NCBI GenBank assembly: GCA_025716855.1 | Contig: JAIXMQ010000084.1 | Span: 30,129 to 94,128, forward strand | Length of the DNA: 64,000 bases | Source: Pilaira anomala | Lineage: Eukaryota > Mucoromycota > Mucoromycetes > Mucorales > Mucoraceae | Direction of reading: 5' to 3' | Shown here: positions 23,992-35,768 of the stretch, one piece after another | Layout of the letters: each line of letters opens with the position of its first letter | Position numbering within the stretch: position 1 is the first letter of the stretch | Translations under genes and position numbers: made by a program | Notes under the pieces: generated by a model | What the model was told of the DNA's origin: nothing | The model's input: the letters and a program-made list of their open reading frames with translations, nothing else | Database searches by the model: none

Positions 23992-25864
23992 ATGGCAACA
24001 GTAGAACAGCACGAGTTGACAAATTATTTACCTCTAGAAACAAATGATAATAATAATAATAACAACTTATTAAGCTCAACTCAACCTAATTCCACCTCAT
24101 CATCCATGCCATTACAACCTTCAAGATGGAAGACAAAAGGTATAAAAGTAGATCTCGGTCATTAGAACAAAAGGTTAAACAAACTTTTTTTTTTTCAGAG
24201 TTTTACTTTTATTATGTATGTGTTTCTATTGTAGTTCCATACATGTTCTATGTAACATATCAACTTGGTCTACGTAAGTTTTATGAATAAATATCTCTTC
24301 TTTCGTCTCTTAACAAAATAATATAGAGGATCACCCTAATTATTATCTGTACAACAACTTATTATCAAAAGGATGGATATTCGGTCGAAAAGTGGATAAC
24401 AGTGATGTCCAGTACTCTCAATTTCGTAACCAATTACCACTCTTATTCATGGTATCCTGTATTTATCTTTTAGCAAGTCGTATCTATCGAAGCCTCATCA
24501 ACAAAAAGCCCAAGGAACTCTATCAGACATACTTTTATCTCTTTGCTTCTATTTTGGTTCTCACTGCTTTACACGGCACCAGTTGTGTAAAGATTTTGGT
24601 GATTATCACATCAAGTTATCATATTGGACGGCTTACAGGTAGTTCATACTGGAACCCCATTCTTACCTGGACATTTAATTTAATTGTACTGGTTTTGAAT
24701 GAGTATTATAAAGGATACACATTTGAATCTATTGGATTACCTTCATTGGATCAAAATAGAGGTTTGATGCCTAGATGGCATGTATTTTTCAATTTCAGTA
24801 TGCTTAGACTTGTTTCCTACAACATGGATTATTATTGGCAACTCAAGAAACCCAGAACCCAATACCATAACCTTGTAGGCGACGATAACTTTACAACTGA
24901 TAAAGAACGTATTGGTGTTCCGTGCCATTCCACCGATTACAATTATTTTAATTTTTTGACCTATATACTTTACACGCCACTCTATATCTGTGGTCCTATC
25001 ATCACTTTCAATGATTTCATCTCTCAAATCAAATCTCCCTCTACTAAACTCACACCTCGCTATATCATGCTGTACGCTATTCGACTTGTAGCCGTTATCC
25101 TCACTATGGAATTCACCCTTCATTACCTGTATGTTGTCGCAATCTCTAAAGCGCAAGCATGGAATAACGACACTCCTTTACAAATCAGTATGGTCGGATA
25201 CTTTAACTTGGTCATTATCTGGATGAAATTACTGATTCCTTGGCGCTTCTTTCGATTGTGGGCATTGGCAGATGGTATTTGGCCCGAGGAAAACATGATA
25301 CGATGCGTCAGTAACAATTTCTCAGCACAGAGATTTTGGAAGAGTTGGCATCGAAGTTTTAATCGTTGGACAATTCGATACATTTATATACCGTTAGGTG
25401 GGTCACGGTATTTTGGATTTAGTATGTGGGTTGTATTTACATTTGTAGCTATTTGGCATGATATCGAGTTCAAATTGTTGGCATGGGGTTGGTTAATTTG
25501 TCTATTTCTTGTACCTGAGATTGTTGGATCTCGATTATTTACATTTAAAAAGGTAAGTAAATAGAGCATATATGTTTGTGTGCATATATTCATCTATTTC
25601 TCTTAGTTTGGGCATGCTTGGTACTATCGATTTGTGTGCGGATTAGGTGCAGTCGGTAATATCTTGATGATGATGGTAGCAAATTTAGTTGGCTTTTGTT
25701 TAGGATTAGATGGTATGAAAGCCATGCTGGTACAAATATTTAGTTCAGCAGATGGTCTTATTTTTTTGTTGACTGTTATCTTTTGTTTGTTTGTTGCTGC
25801 TCAAATCATGTTCGAAATAAGAGAATCTGAAAGAAGAAGAGGTGATCCTAAATGGACCATGTAA
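23992..25864 (+). CDS. GUP1: MBOAT-family acyltransferase Gup1-like protein
   Basis: Multi-pass ER/plasma-membrane protein of the membrane-bound O-acyltransferase family; yeast Gup1 remodels GPI-anchor lipids. Exons are 23992-24139, 24235-24273, 24327-25552 and 25607-25864, giving 556 residues, the family's usual size. The Asn/Ser-rich N-terminus is cytosolic-looking, followed by [12 protein letters not shown] and the Gup1 signature [14 protein letters not shown]. Many hydrophobic segments follow, with [13 protein letters not shown] and the conserved MBOAT histidine in [15 protein letters not shown] (H440). The 39-nt exon 2 is well supported by phase on both sides. The gene ends 88 bp from the convergent EngB-type gene. 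Confidence 0.95.
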
Positions 25865-25917
25865 TAGATACCCCCCATTCATGTAAATAATATATAGAAT
25901 AATAATACAAAATTCTC

Positions 25918-25951
<34 letters not shown>

Positions 25952-25952
25952 T

Positions 25953-27009
25953 TTATTTTTTCTTTGTATTTGGTACAACTACTTTAGTTGATTGACGTAC
26001 AGTGATACCTGCAGCATTAACAATAGCCCATTTTACTTTAGCCATTTCTTCTGCAACAGCTGCATTATCATTTGATTTACCCGTTCGTCTTTTGCCTGTA
26101 ACCAATACTTGAGGATAACAACAAATGGCATTCTCTACTAAATATTTTTCTATAGCTAATTTAGATTGTTGAAATGCTTCTAACGATAATCTATCTCGTT
26201 TTGTTAAAATTACTTGATAGGATAATGCTTGTGTATCTAATTGACTCATTAATTGTTGATCTGTTTCTTTTAATCCCGCCGCTGGATCCACTAATAAAAA
26301 TAAACGTTTTAACCTATAGAGAAGAATGAGAAATAATTCATTGATTTTGAGTTCACTGAAAAAAGAAAAAAGGGACTTACTGTTTTCGCGTTGACAGGTA
26401 TCCCAAAATTAATTCTCCCCATTCTTCTTTAGATTTGTAACCGTATCCGGGCATATCCACTAATGTCACTTGTCCTCCAATATCGAAAAAGTTAAGTAAT
26501 TTTGTATGACCCTGATTTTATCGATATTCAGCATTTCATCCTTAACATAATTGATATTATATACTTACTGGTCGATTTGATGTCTTTACTAATTTACTAT
26601 TATTTGTCAGGTTATTGATTAATGTAGATTTCTATGTAAAACATTAAATTTATGATAGGCATATGCAAAAAAAAAAAAAAAAAAATAAGCAACAAAACTT
26701 ACACCAACATTACTTCTTCCAACAAACGCTACCTAAAAATTATGAGTATTTACACATTGACTCAAATAAAAGCGTCATTACCTCTGGATTAGCTAGATCG
26801 GGTGCTTGATGCACTTCTGAAATACTTTGAATAAAGTTAACTTGTCTCGCAAACAATTTTGTAGCGTCTGCTCTTTGTGAAGGTAATAAAGGAGGTGGCT
26901 CAGGGAACGAAACCAACTGAAACTTTTTATTATCTTTTGTAGCTAAATTATCTGTGGATCTTTTCAAGAGTTGACATGTTGAATGAAACGTTCTTTTTGC
27001 AAGGGCCAT
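25953..27009 (-). CDS. EngB/YihA-type GTPase, probably mitochondrial, 270 residues
   Basis: Exons (minus) are 27009-26782, 26732-26703, 26631-26569, 26511-26381 and 26313-25953. The N-terminus (MALAKRTFHSTCQLLKRS) looks like a mitochondrial targeting sequence. The TRAFAC GTPase motifs are complete: G1 GRSNVGKST (81-89), switch region RPGHTKLLNFF, G3 DMPGYG, G4 TKRD, and a G5-like VTGKRRTG. Family members assist large-ribosomal-subunit assembly in bacteria and organelles; a mitoribosome role here is inference from the presequence. Exon 2 is only 30 nt (VAFVGRSNVG) and its 3' junction cuts the P-loop between Gly86 and Lys87. The start at 27009 is preferred over an in-frame upstream ATG because it begins the presequence. 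Confidence 0.93.
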
Positions 27010-27157
27010 TTTTTTTTTTCTTTTTATGTAATTATTTAAAGAAAAAGACAAAGAGCGCAAATTTAAAATAAATATATATATATTTTTTTTTATTCTTTTT
27101 TTTTTTCTTAAACTATACAAAAAAACTACAACTACTTTTAAAACTTTCTAACAAAAA

Positions 27158-28120
27158 CTACTTTCTAGCAGCAACACCACCACTGGTAGCTTTAGAAACA
27201 GCAGCCAAGAATGCAGTCTTTTGAGAAAGATCAAAAGTAGGATTACTTCCGACCAAAGTACCCACTTGATTACCATCAATAATTTGTGCCCAACTAATTT
27301 CAGATCCAACATTAAGATATCTTTGATAATCGCCTTGAATCTCCTTCAATACTAATTCTCCATCCTCTTTCACTTCTTCTGTTGTAGTAGTAGTTGTTGT
27401 CTCTTTCATTGTACCCAATGATGCCCAATCAATATCTTTATCAATGAACGTAACTGCACGACGAGTACGAACTTCTTGGGGTTGTTGTGGTCTACTAAGG
27501 TTCATCTTTCGGTTATTCTTACGAGGTCCATCTGTGTTATTTCTATTATTATTGTCTCTAGGTCTATTATTGTTGTTATTTCTATCGGCATTATTATAGT
27601 CGTTGGTACGAGCTGGACGTCTGTTATCACCTTCAGTCTTGACAGCTCCTTCTTCTACATTTTGAGTTCTAGGAGTTCTGGGTCTATTATTATTCTCACC
27701 TTCTACTCTAGGAGGTCTAGGTCCTCTTGATTGTTGACGAGGAGGTCTACCTTCAGCATCAGCAAATTGACCTTGTTGGTTGTTATAACCTTGTTGACCT
27801 CTAGGACGAGGAGCAAAGTTACCGTTACGACGGTCATTGTTTGGTGCACGAGTATTTTTGGCATTAGCTAAAAAGGATGCAAAAGGATCGGAATAATCGG
27901 CTGAAGCAATAACTTTACCACGACCTGTTCCTCCAAGACGTGTTGAAAGATTCACGGGTTCCTTCTTTTCGTCTTGTTCTTTCTTCTCGTTCTGTTCTGT
28001 CTTTTCGGTAGCAGGGGTAGGATTGGCGGGTGTACTGTAGTTCTTGAGGGAAGAACAGACACTAGCATTTCTCCATAATGGTGAAGATCTAACAAGTTGA
28101 TTACTAGTTGTACGGAACAT
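27158..28120 (-). CDS. Mitochondrial RG/Asn-rich protein, 320 residues, unknown function
   Basis: Single-exon gene. The first 30 residues (MFRTTSNQLVRSSPLWRNAS...NYSTP) are rich in Ser, Arg and hydroxyl residues and free of acidic residues, as in mitochondrial presequences. Next comes a Glu/Lys repeat (EKKEQDEKKEP), then about 130 residues of disordered Arg/Gly/Asn/Pro sequence with many R-G and N-N pairs (GPRPPRVEGENNN, NRPRDNNNR), typical of RNA-binding low-complexity regions. The C-terminal 90 residues look folded (FIDKDIDWASLG, YQRYLNVGSEISWAQIIDGN). A mitoribosome-associated or RNA-binding role is inference; I recognise no named family. It lies head-to-tail with the EngB-type gene. Confidence 0.8.
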   Translation of the reverse strand: MFRTTSNQLVRSSPLWRNASVCSSLKNYSTPANPTPATEKTEQNEKKEQDEKKEPVNLSTRLGGTGRGKVIASADYSDPFASFLANAKNTRAPNNDRRNGNFAPRPRGQQGYNNQQGQFADAEGRPPRQQSRGPRPPRVEGENNNRPRTPRTQNVEEGAVKTEGDNRRPARTNDYNNADRNNNNNRPRDNNNRNNTDGPRKNNRKMNLSRPQQPQEVRTRRAVTFIDKDIDWASLGTMKETTTTTTTEEVKEDGELVLKEIQGDYQRYLNVGSEISWAQIIDGNQVGTLVGSNPTFDLSQKTAFLAAVSKATSGGVAARK

Positions 28121-28683
28121 GGTCTGTTTTTAGTTCAACTAGGAAGAAATAATAATAATAAAAAAAATATTAGAGAACAGGCCCTGGTGGTTTTGCAACA
28201 TTAAGAAAGTCACTACCACCACCTTTATAACTTCAATGCCCGCTACTTTTCTTTCATCTGTCAAACTGGTTACTGTATAACTGCATTGATTCAAGTTGTA
28301 TGATCTGTAACTGATATGGAGTAATTGAGATTCAATACGATCTTGTTAATTGCAAACGATATTTTAAAACAGTATAACAGTTAATATATGTAAAGATAAG
28401 AATATAAATCTTTCTGATTTCTCTACATTTACAGCGAATCTAGACCGATAACAATAGTTTAGTCAAAAATAGATATTAAGAAATCTTATTTATCAAGTTA
28501 AAAACAAGGCATACATGATATTCATTCTAAATATAAGACATTGGAGGGTAATCTAAGTAATGCTTTTATTTTTATGTAAAAAAAAAAAATCTATATATGT
28601 ATATATTAAGAACACATATATACAAGCTAAATATACTTTGAGTATAGTATATATAATAATACATCATTATTTATTTCTTATGG
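28121..28683. other. Intergenic region
   Basis: Promoter of the RG-rich protein gene and 3' flank of the CNNM gene. AT-rich, no gene seen. Confidence 0.55.
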
Positions 28684-30544
28684 TTAATTTCGAATTGCTT
28701 TTATTCCTACAATGACATCAGCATTATTTTGAGACTTTTCGTTCGATATCATGATTATTTCATCATTTCCTCTTCTTCTAACCTGAACAAGCTGGTTTAA
28801 AATATCCTTAGAGGTTATCATGCCAAGTAGACCAGATTCTAATTCTGCTCCAATGGTTGTAGGGTTACTTGAGACCGTTCCTTCTTCGCTAATATCGTAC
28901 TCGTTGGTAGCTTGTTTCTGACAGAAATGACAACTAGATCCAAAGAGACGCCGGATACGACACTTGATACTATTTCGATGTTTCTTAAACGCTTTTGTCT
29001 CAATTGACGCAATCTCACGTGCTGCTGCTTCAAGTTCCTCCCTGTTAGTTTTAATATCAAGTTCTGTACGATAAACTAGAACTACTTGAGTTTTACTGTT
29101 GATGAAACTCCAGTTTTTAGCTTTTTTTTTAAAGAACATTATTTCATATATATCAAAACTTACTTTTCATTTCTAAACAACATGTCCATCACATCTAAAA
29201 CAGAATCTCTTGAAGAAGCTGTCAAATATCTTTCTAATTTAAATTTACCAATAGGTTTTAGGAACTCTTTCTCTTCCAATGCATTTAAATACTATGATAT
29301 AAACATTGTATATGAATAAATTGAATCATTTCTCGGCTCTTTTTTTTTTTTTTTTTTTTTTTGTTTTTTTTTTGCAAGCCGAACTTTTCAGAAAAAAAAG
29401 TGTGTACCTTTAATTCTATAACACCAAGGATACGATAATCTTCTGGTTTAATTCCAGAAGTAGTAGTTTCCTCATAAACAGAAATATGTGTATATCCACT
29501 ATTTTGATACTGTTGTACTTCTGAAGGAGTCAAGATAACATTATGTTTCAACATCAACATATTACTTGCCGGTGTTGTTATTTGAACTGCATATTCTTGT
29601 TGCATGTCTAATATGTTTTGTAGAACTGTGACAGTTTTATGATGTAAAGTACCGTCATCAAACTTAGAACTATCATGAAGCTCTACCAATGCTTTGAATT
29701 CTAATTTAAATATATAAGTATATCACTTATAAAAAATTATATAGATCGTAATATATATATATATACCTGACACACCATAAGTAAATCCTGTATGTGTACC
29801 TAATAAAAAATCTAAAAACTTGGATATAGGCCAAGATATAATAAACCAAACGCCAATGAGAATCCTTACTGGGTAAGCAAATAATGCACCAATAGCTAAA
29901 CCGTGCTTAGAAAAGATGGCTTGAGGAATGATCTCTGAGAACATGACGAGCAATGCAGTAGATACAATGACAGATATAAAGCCTATACATACAATTTGAT
30001 AAATAAAACATGTAACTAACAAATTCAATCATTGTTTTTTTTTTCTGTACCTGTACTAAAGATACCATCAAATAAAATGGGTAAAGTTTCATTTAATACA
30101 GTATTCGTTAACAATAAAGTAGTTAATAAGATGTGCCCATTTTTACGAATAGGAATGATTCGAGAAGCGTAATATTTTTGTTGAGGCGTCCCTGCAATTT
30201 CTAGAATTGCTAAATTGGTTGTATCCAAAGACATCTATTATACATTTAAGAAATAAAAATGTTAGACAGGCAACATGTTGCATGCATAGAATTTATCGTG
30301 TTACCAAACCAAGAGTTAAACCTACATAATAGATGATATGATGAGTTATGCATGGTATAATATAGATACCACTTTATCATTTACCAGCAATTATTCCACT
30401 GATTAACACCAAAAAAACAATAGCTACAATTTGTCCCCAGAATTCCCCTGACTTAGTATTTACTTCATGATATTCTTCTCCATGTCCGGCTAAAACTGAC
30501 GTTACAAAAAAAAATAAAGCACATATAGAAGGTTTTATTGCCAT
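28684..30544 (-). CDS. MAM3: CNNM/Mam3-family membrane protein with CBS domains, 473 residues
   Basis: Exons (minus) are 30544-30385, 30321-30305, 30234-30051, 29982-29767, 29700-29408, 29291-29164 and 29107-28684. The first 20 residues form a signal peptide (MAIKPSICALFFFVTSVLAG). A DUF21 membrane domain follows (about 38-190), with the signature AGLTLGLMSLDTTNL that is assembled across the 17-nt exon 2, then four hydrophobic segments. The conserved EFKALVELH links to a CBS-pair region (about 205-440; TVTVLQNILDMQ, SGYTHISVYEE, GLLGMITSKDILNQL). The family handles divalent metals, and yeast Mam3 affects vacuolar metal tolerance; transport itself is inference. The splice site of exon 7 (29107) was chosen because it alone keeps frame. 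Confidence 0.9.
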
Positions 30545-30913
30545 GACTTTATGTAAAAAAAAAAAAAAAAAGTATATTTCAAAAAAAAAAGAAAAAAGAA
30601 GAGAAATAAAAAAAATAAAAAAAAAATGAAATCAATGCGCTTTATATCATGGAAATTCCCAAATGACACATGTGCACCCAAATAATAATATAATAATAAT
30701 AATATTAAAAAAAGAGAAGGTTTATTTTAACGATAACGAATATGTTCAATACGAATAATACGATATTAACATGTATGTAAAAAAGGAAAAAAAAAAAAAT
30801 AGTAGATTGTCTTTACATTACTCTCTCCTTTATCATTATAAGTTTATTCTGGACCGAGAATAATAAAAAAAAAAAAAAAAAAAAAAAATGCAAATTGAAC
30901 CATCAATGCTTTA
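30545..30913. other. Intergenic region
   Basis: Short AT-rich promoter of the CNNM gene and 3' flank of COG3, with several A-runs. Nothing else seen. Confidence 0.6.
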
Positions 30914-32660
30914 TCATTGATCTTTCAATTGAGATATCCAAACTGCAATTGATTCTGTTGACATTGGCGGTGTATCCATCTTTTGAATTCTTCCTTCCTC
31001 TTTAGATTCTATTTGAACTCTAGTTAAAAATGATCTATACTCTTCAATAATACTTGTCTATGCAAATGTATGAGTATATATCTATTATTATTATTTTAAA
31101 GAAAAGAAATATCTCTGTACCTCTATTGGTTTCATCAAAATTTGTTCCATTTTATAATCATTAATGTAATCACCAAGTTTTCTAGTGACAAACTTTATTC
31201 TTTCTTCTACGGCTTCCCTAAATTGATCAATTGCTTCTTGTACATCTCCTACACTAAATATATTAATAAGACTGAAAGAGAAAGAGAGAGAGAGAGGGAA
31301 TGGGTGAATATTTACTCGCACTTAATTTTTGTATTGTTATTGATTTATCATCATTTATTTTAGTTGCAACTGCTGCTGGTAGAATTGCCGATAACTATTA
31401 AAAATGCTTAATAACAACAAAAAAAAAAACATTGAACTGAGGAGTGATTTTTTTTTTTTACCTTGATTAAGAAAGCCGTCAGAGGTTCCACACAACTATT
31501 AACACAATGATTAATAAATTCTTCACACACTCTTTTAATTTGAAAATCGATCTCTCTTCTTGAGTCTAAACTGACTTCAACTACGCGTGGCATTCCACGC
31601 TGTGCTAAACCGATTAAAGCATTTGGATTAAACATAAATGACTTTTGCTGTTGAAATGATGAAAGGGATCCTACATGTTTTTGTTATTCATCACGTTTCA
31701 TATGTGTGTATAAGATTAATTTACCTGTGACATGCGAAAAATCCAAGGTTTTTCCTGCATGAACCAAATTAGCTTCAAACGGAGCAAGTTGTTCTTTTAA
31801 AACAAGTAAATTCTTAATTAAAAATAATTCACCATCAAGGCGAGACTATGATATTCATCATGTTAGTATGATAAAATTCCCCTTCTTTTTTTTTTTTTTT
31901 TGTTTTTTTTTAAAAAAAAAGTTACCTTCAAGTTGGTTACAGTTTCACTTGCTCTTTGTAGTGATTCGTTACATAAAGAAACTGCCTCCTGTGCTAAATC
32001 CTCAAAAACACCAGTCTAATATATAACAAATTAGTTAACATTATATATATATATATATAAAAAAACGCCATATGAAATGTACCTGAACACAACGGTAAAG
32101 TTTAGATAATATCCAAAGTGTCTTTTGTAAAGTAGGAAACCAGCCATGATTGGTATCCGAGGGTAAATTAGATCGACTGGATTGAATTGACTGTGTATCT
32201 GAAGAATTATCTTCTTCGATTTTTAATGTAGCAGAAGCTGTAGCATCTAATACCACTGAAGATTTCTGTCTTTCTTCTCCTTCTACTTTTTCCTTTGAAC
32301 GTGTGATTTCAAAATCTTGAGGTTTAGGTTGATAATTTTGAATATCGTTGTGTATAAACATTTGAGATCGAAATACTAATCTGCCTTGTGCATCTTCCAT
32401 TACATTTTGGATAAGATGACCAAATTTAACCTCGTTTTTATCCTCTACTACACCAATTGCTTTTAATTAAAAAAAAATCTGTTAGCATGTATATATTATC
32501 TGACGGCTGAAACTTACCAAAATCATTTTCATCTTGCATTACATACATCATAAATACATTGCATAATTCAGAGAGTGTTGTGATATCATTTTCATGAATA
32601 ATACGTGGTCGAAGATAATCATACAAATAACTAGTTAATAAATCCAAATAGTTGCTGAAA

Positions 32661-32695
<35 letters not shown>

Positions 32696-34117
32696 GAAAA
32701 TGGTGTAAGTTTAAATCAAAATACGACAATTAAAACTTACTATAATTCTTGTTCTCCAGCTTTTTGAAAGAAATTATAAAATAAATTATATTCATCAGAA
32801 CATAAACTCATCATATAAGCACACCCATTTTTAGCCTACAAAAGAATAACAAAAAAATGAATAAAAACATAAAAAAAAATATATATATATATTATCTACT
32901 TACAAATCCTAATAAATCTTTATCATTGGGACCCAACTGTTGAATCTTTTTAGATATCAATGGACTCAATAACTGTTGTCTCGTTTGAAAATAAGCTTGC
33001 AACATATCTTCATACAAAGACTGATATTCTTTATGTCCTTCACATCTTTTCTCCACTTGTACAGTGAGTGACTTGATAGTAGATGCAATTGTTTTGAATT
33101 TCACGTAATACATTGTCATTTGTTTACCCAAAGTTGCATCCTTGGTATTTACTTGTTTGTATACCTCATAACCTAAATTCTTGAGGGTTGAAACCACATA
33201 CATCTTGATCAATGTGATACCTTTTGTCATACATTGTCTGAAACGCATCAAATATAACTCTGAATCACGATACTCATGATGATCCTGCATATACTGTATA
33301 CATTCATCCAACTTGGTCAACATGGGTATAAACTCTTCATTCAGACAAATATCATCTCCAGGCGAATTAAATAATTTTGCTATTGGTTCCAATTGATTAA
33401 AATAAGCTAACCGTTCCGCAAGTCCATCCGCTAAACGCGTTAATCGGTCCTCTTCTTCTAAAAGTGTCTCGCATGCGGTCTGTAAAGACCTGGTCCTTAA
33501 ATCCACAAACGAATAATCCTTTTCTAAATCATCAAATAATTCACATGTCACCTTTAAATCCTCCAAGAAATCATCGCATGCTTGTCGATAGTATTCGACC
33601 ATAGATAGATGGTTACGATACACATCTTCTTGTCCCTTTTCCATCTCATTTTCAATACCTGAAAACCAGTCGTAAAACTCTTGTAAACTCTCGATTGGTT
33701 TTTCACTACCAATCGCGTGCGCTCCGTTCTTTTCGGCGGCTGTATCTGCTGCTGTTGCTTCTGCAAGAAGATCGGCTGTAGACAAATTGTGTTTTAAGGT
33801 ACCTAAAAGTCGAGATGACAGTGCATGAGCATTGAAGGGACTGACTGGTTGAATGTGATCGGGCGTGCCTATGGATGGTGAACCTAATAACCTATCACCT
33901 AAATACTATATTTTTTTTTTTAGAAGAGTTGTCAAATTATGCAAGTTTCGAACGGGTTCAACTGAATTAACTTTTTTTTTTTTTTTACCCAGTTGGATGG
34001 TAAAGGCAATTCAGCACAAGCATCTTGTATATCGTAAACACTTTGTTTTTGCTTTTCGCCAAGTTTTGTTTTTTCTTCCCATTCCTCTAGCGATATGCCG
34101 CGCGATACTCTTGTCAT
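30914..34117 (-). CDS. COG3: Conserved oligomeric Golgi complex subunit 3 (Sec34)
   Basis: Tethering subunit for retrograde vesicles at the Golgi. Eleven exons on the minus strand: 34117-33989, 33905-32904, 32835-32741, 32654-32518, 32459-32083, 32015-31926, 31845-31725, 31670-31462, 31394-31316, 31248-31121 and 31057-30914, giving 836 residues, close to the family size. The recognisable core is the Sec34-type N-terminal region (YDWFSGIENEMEKGQ, then LAERLAYFNQLEPIAKLF, coiled coil and DSELYLMRFRQCM). Further down are GRLVFRSQMFIHNDIQNY and FQIKRVCEEFINHCVNSCVEPL. The acceptor of exon 10 (GTGTAG before 31248) was selected because nearby AGs lead to stops; it is the least certain junction. No catalytic motifs are expected. 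Confidence 0.93.
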
Positions 34118-34292
34118 GATGCTGTTTCAAAGAAGAAGAAGAAGAAAAAAAAAAAGAAGGAAACTAGATATGTTATTTTACACCCAAGATTTTTTTTAAC
34201 CTGATTTTTCATTTTCCGGTAATGTCACAAGTATTTTGTACCTCTTTCAAGCACGTATTATCTCAATAGGGTTCCTTACTTGTTAGCTGTTG

Positions 34293-34335
<43 letters not shown>

Positions 34336-34646
34336 ACACAAAAGTTTAATTACATTTGGATTAGGTATACATTATATTACTTTTTTAAAATCGTATATAT
34401 AAACATTTCTCATTATAATATATGTATCTATATGCATACAAACTCTTTTTACTTTTTTGTTTTGTAAATGTTTATACATGTGGCAAAGACAATAAAAGAT
34501 AAATAAAAAAAAAGGATGAAAACAAGAACACTTCTTGACATCAGCGTACATTTAGAAAATTTAGTGCATTCGAAATACCAAGTTTTTTTATTATAATTAT
34601 TATTATTGGGATATGTATTGTAATTATGAGATTTATTTTAAGAATT

Positions 34647-34684
<38 letters not shown>

Positions 34685-35001
34685 AAATTTATAAATACCA
34701 TCGCAAGAATTCGACTTGTTATTTATTACGAAAAAAGACATGGAGTGATAGAGAAAGAGAGAGAGAGAGAGAGAGAGAATGCTGTTATATTTGTAACTAA
34801 CTTGATCCCACTCTCCTTCTTTTTTTCTGGTAAAAGCGATCTTATTAGTAACAGGTATTTGTTATATATCACGAAGAATGACAAATAAGTCATAATTCAA
34901 ATAAAGTATAAAAGATCAAAAAAGTTGGCAGTTTCTTTATCAAAATATATAATCGGCTTTTTTTTTTTTCTTTTTCTTTCATAATAATAATCAGTAATAA
35001 A
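34118..35001. other. Intergenic region with long homopolymers
   Basis: Divergent promoter region of COG3 and the small secreted protein gene. It holds a T38 run (34295-34332), an A34 run (34649-34682) and a GA repeat (34756-34778). No gene. Confidence 0.6.
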
Positions 35002-35626
35002 ATGAAATATATCCTCGCACTTGCCGCTACCTTTATGCTTTCAGTTAAAGCAGCTAGTCTTGAACCAAGAGCGGAAATTGGTGAAGCTTTAATGATGTAC
35101 GGTTATAATCCTCCTCGTGTCAATCCCGAGTACTGTGTAGGTTTCTCTATCGATTATCCCACTACACCTGGTCTTGTATTTGAACATGGATCTATTCAAC
35201 AATTGAAATGGTCTGTTGATGAAAATGTTACTTCTGCACCCGATATCATTACTCGTATTCGTATCTTGAATTCTACTCAACACAATCAATTTATTATTGG
35301 TGAAAATATGAGTAAGGATTATATGTATATATATTTGATTTAGGAAGATTATTTAATTCCTTTATTTAGCATTGTTCCGTGATAGTAACACAGGTGAAGC
35401 TATATTCCCTCTTGATGTTCAAGATGTGAGTGGTCTTTACCATTACCGTATCATGGTGAACTATGTTGGTACTACCGTTCATTGTGTATATGAATCCGTT
35501 CCCTTCACTATCCTTCAAAACCCTTTCAAGAAGTACTTTACTGGTGGTCCCGCTGCTGTTGTTGTACCAAAGCCTTATGAACTCTATTCATTGGTACTTG
35601 ATGATAGTTATGTCAACCAAGCATAA
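35002..35626 (+). CDS. Small secreted protein, beta-sandwich type, 188 residues
   Basis: Exons are 35002-35311 and 35370-35626; the 58-nt intron (GTAAGG...TTTAG) is phase 1 and yields GENMTLFRDS. A clean signal peptide ([19 protein letters not shown]) predicts secretion. The mature part has two cysteines (in EYCVGF and VHCVYES) that could form one disulfide, two N-glycosylation sequons (NVTS, NSTQ) and alternating beta strands. Features such as [15 protein letters not shown] and [13 protein letters not shown] recall the Kre9/Knh1-like or immunoglobulin-like cell-wall protein module, but this is only a resemblance. No GPI signal or catalytic motif is seen. It lies 142 bp upstream of the Pil1 gene on the same strand. 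Confidence 0.8.
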
Positions 35627-35768
35627 TTTTGTAACACTTGGCTATGACGGCATTTTTTTTTCTTGGCTTGAAATAAAAAATAAAATAAAAATCTATTTTT
35701 AAAACCATTTATAAATATTCTCTTTTTTCTTAACAAGTTTATTTTTTTTTTAAAAAAAAAGAGTAAAG

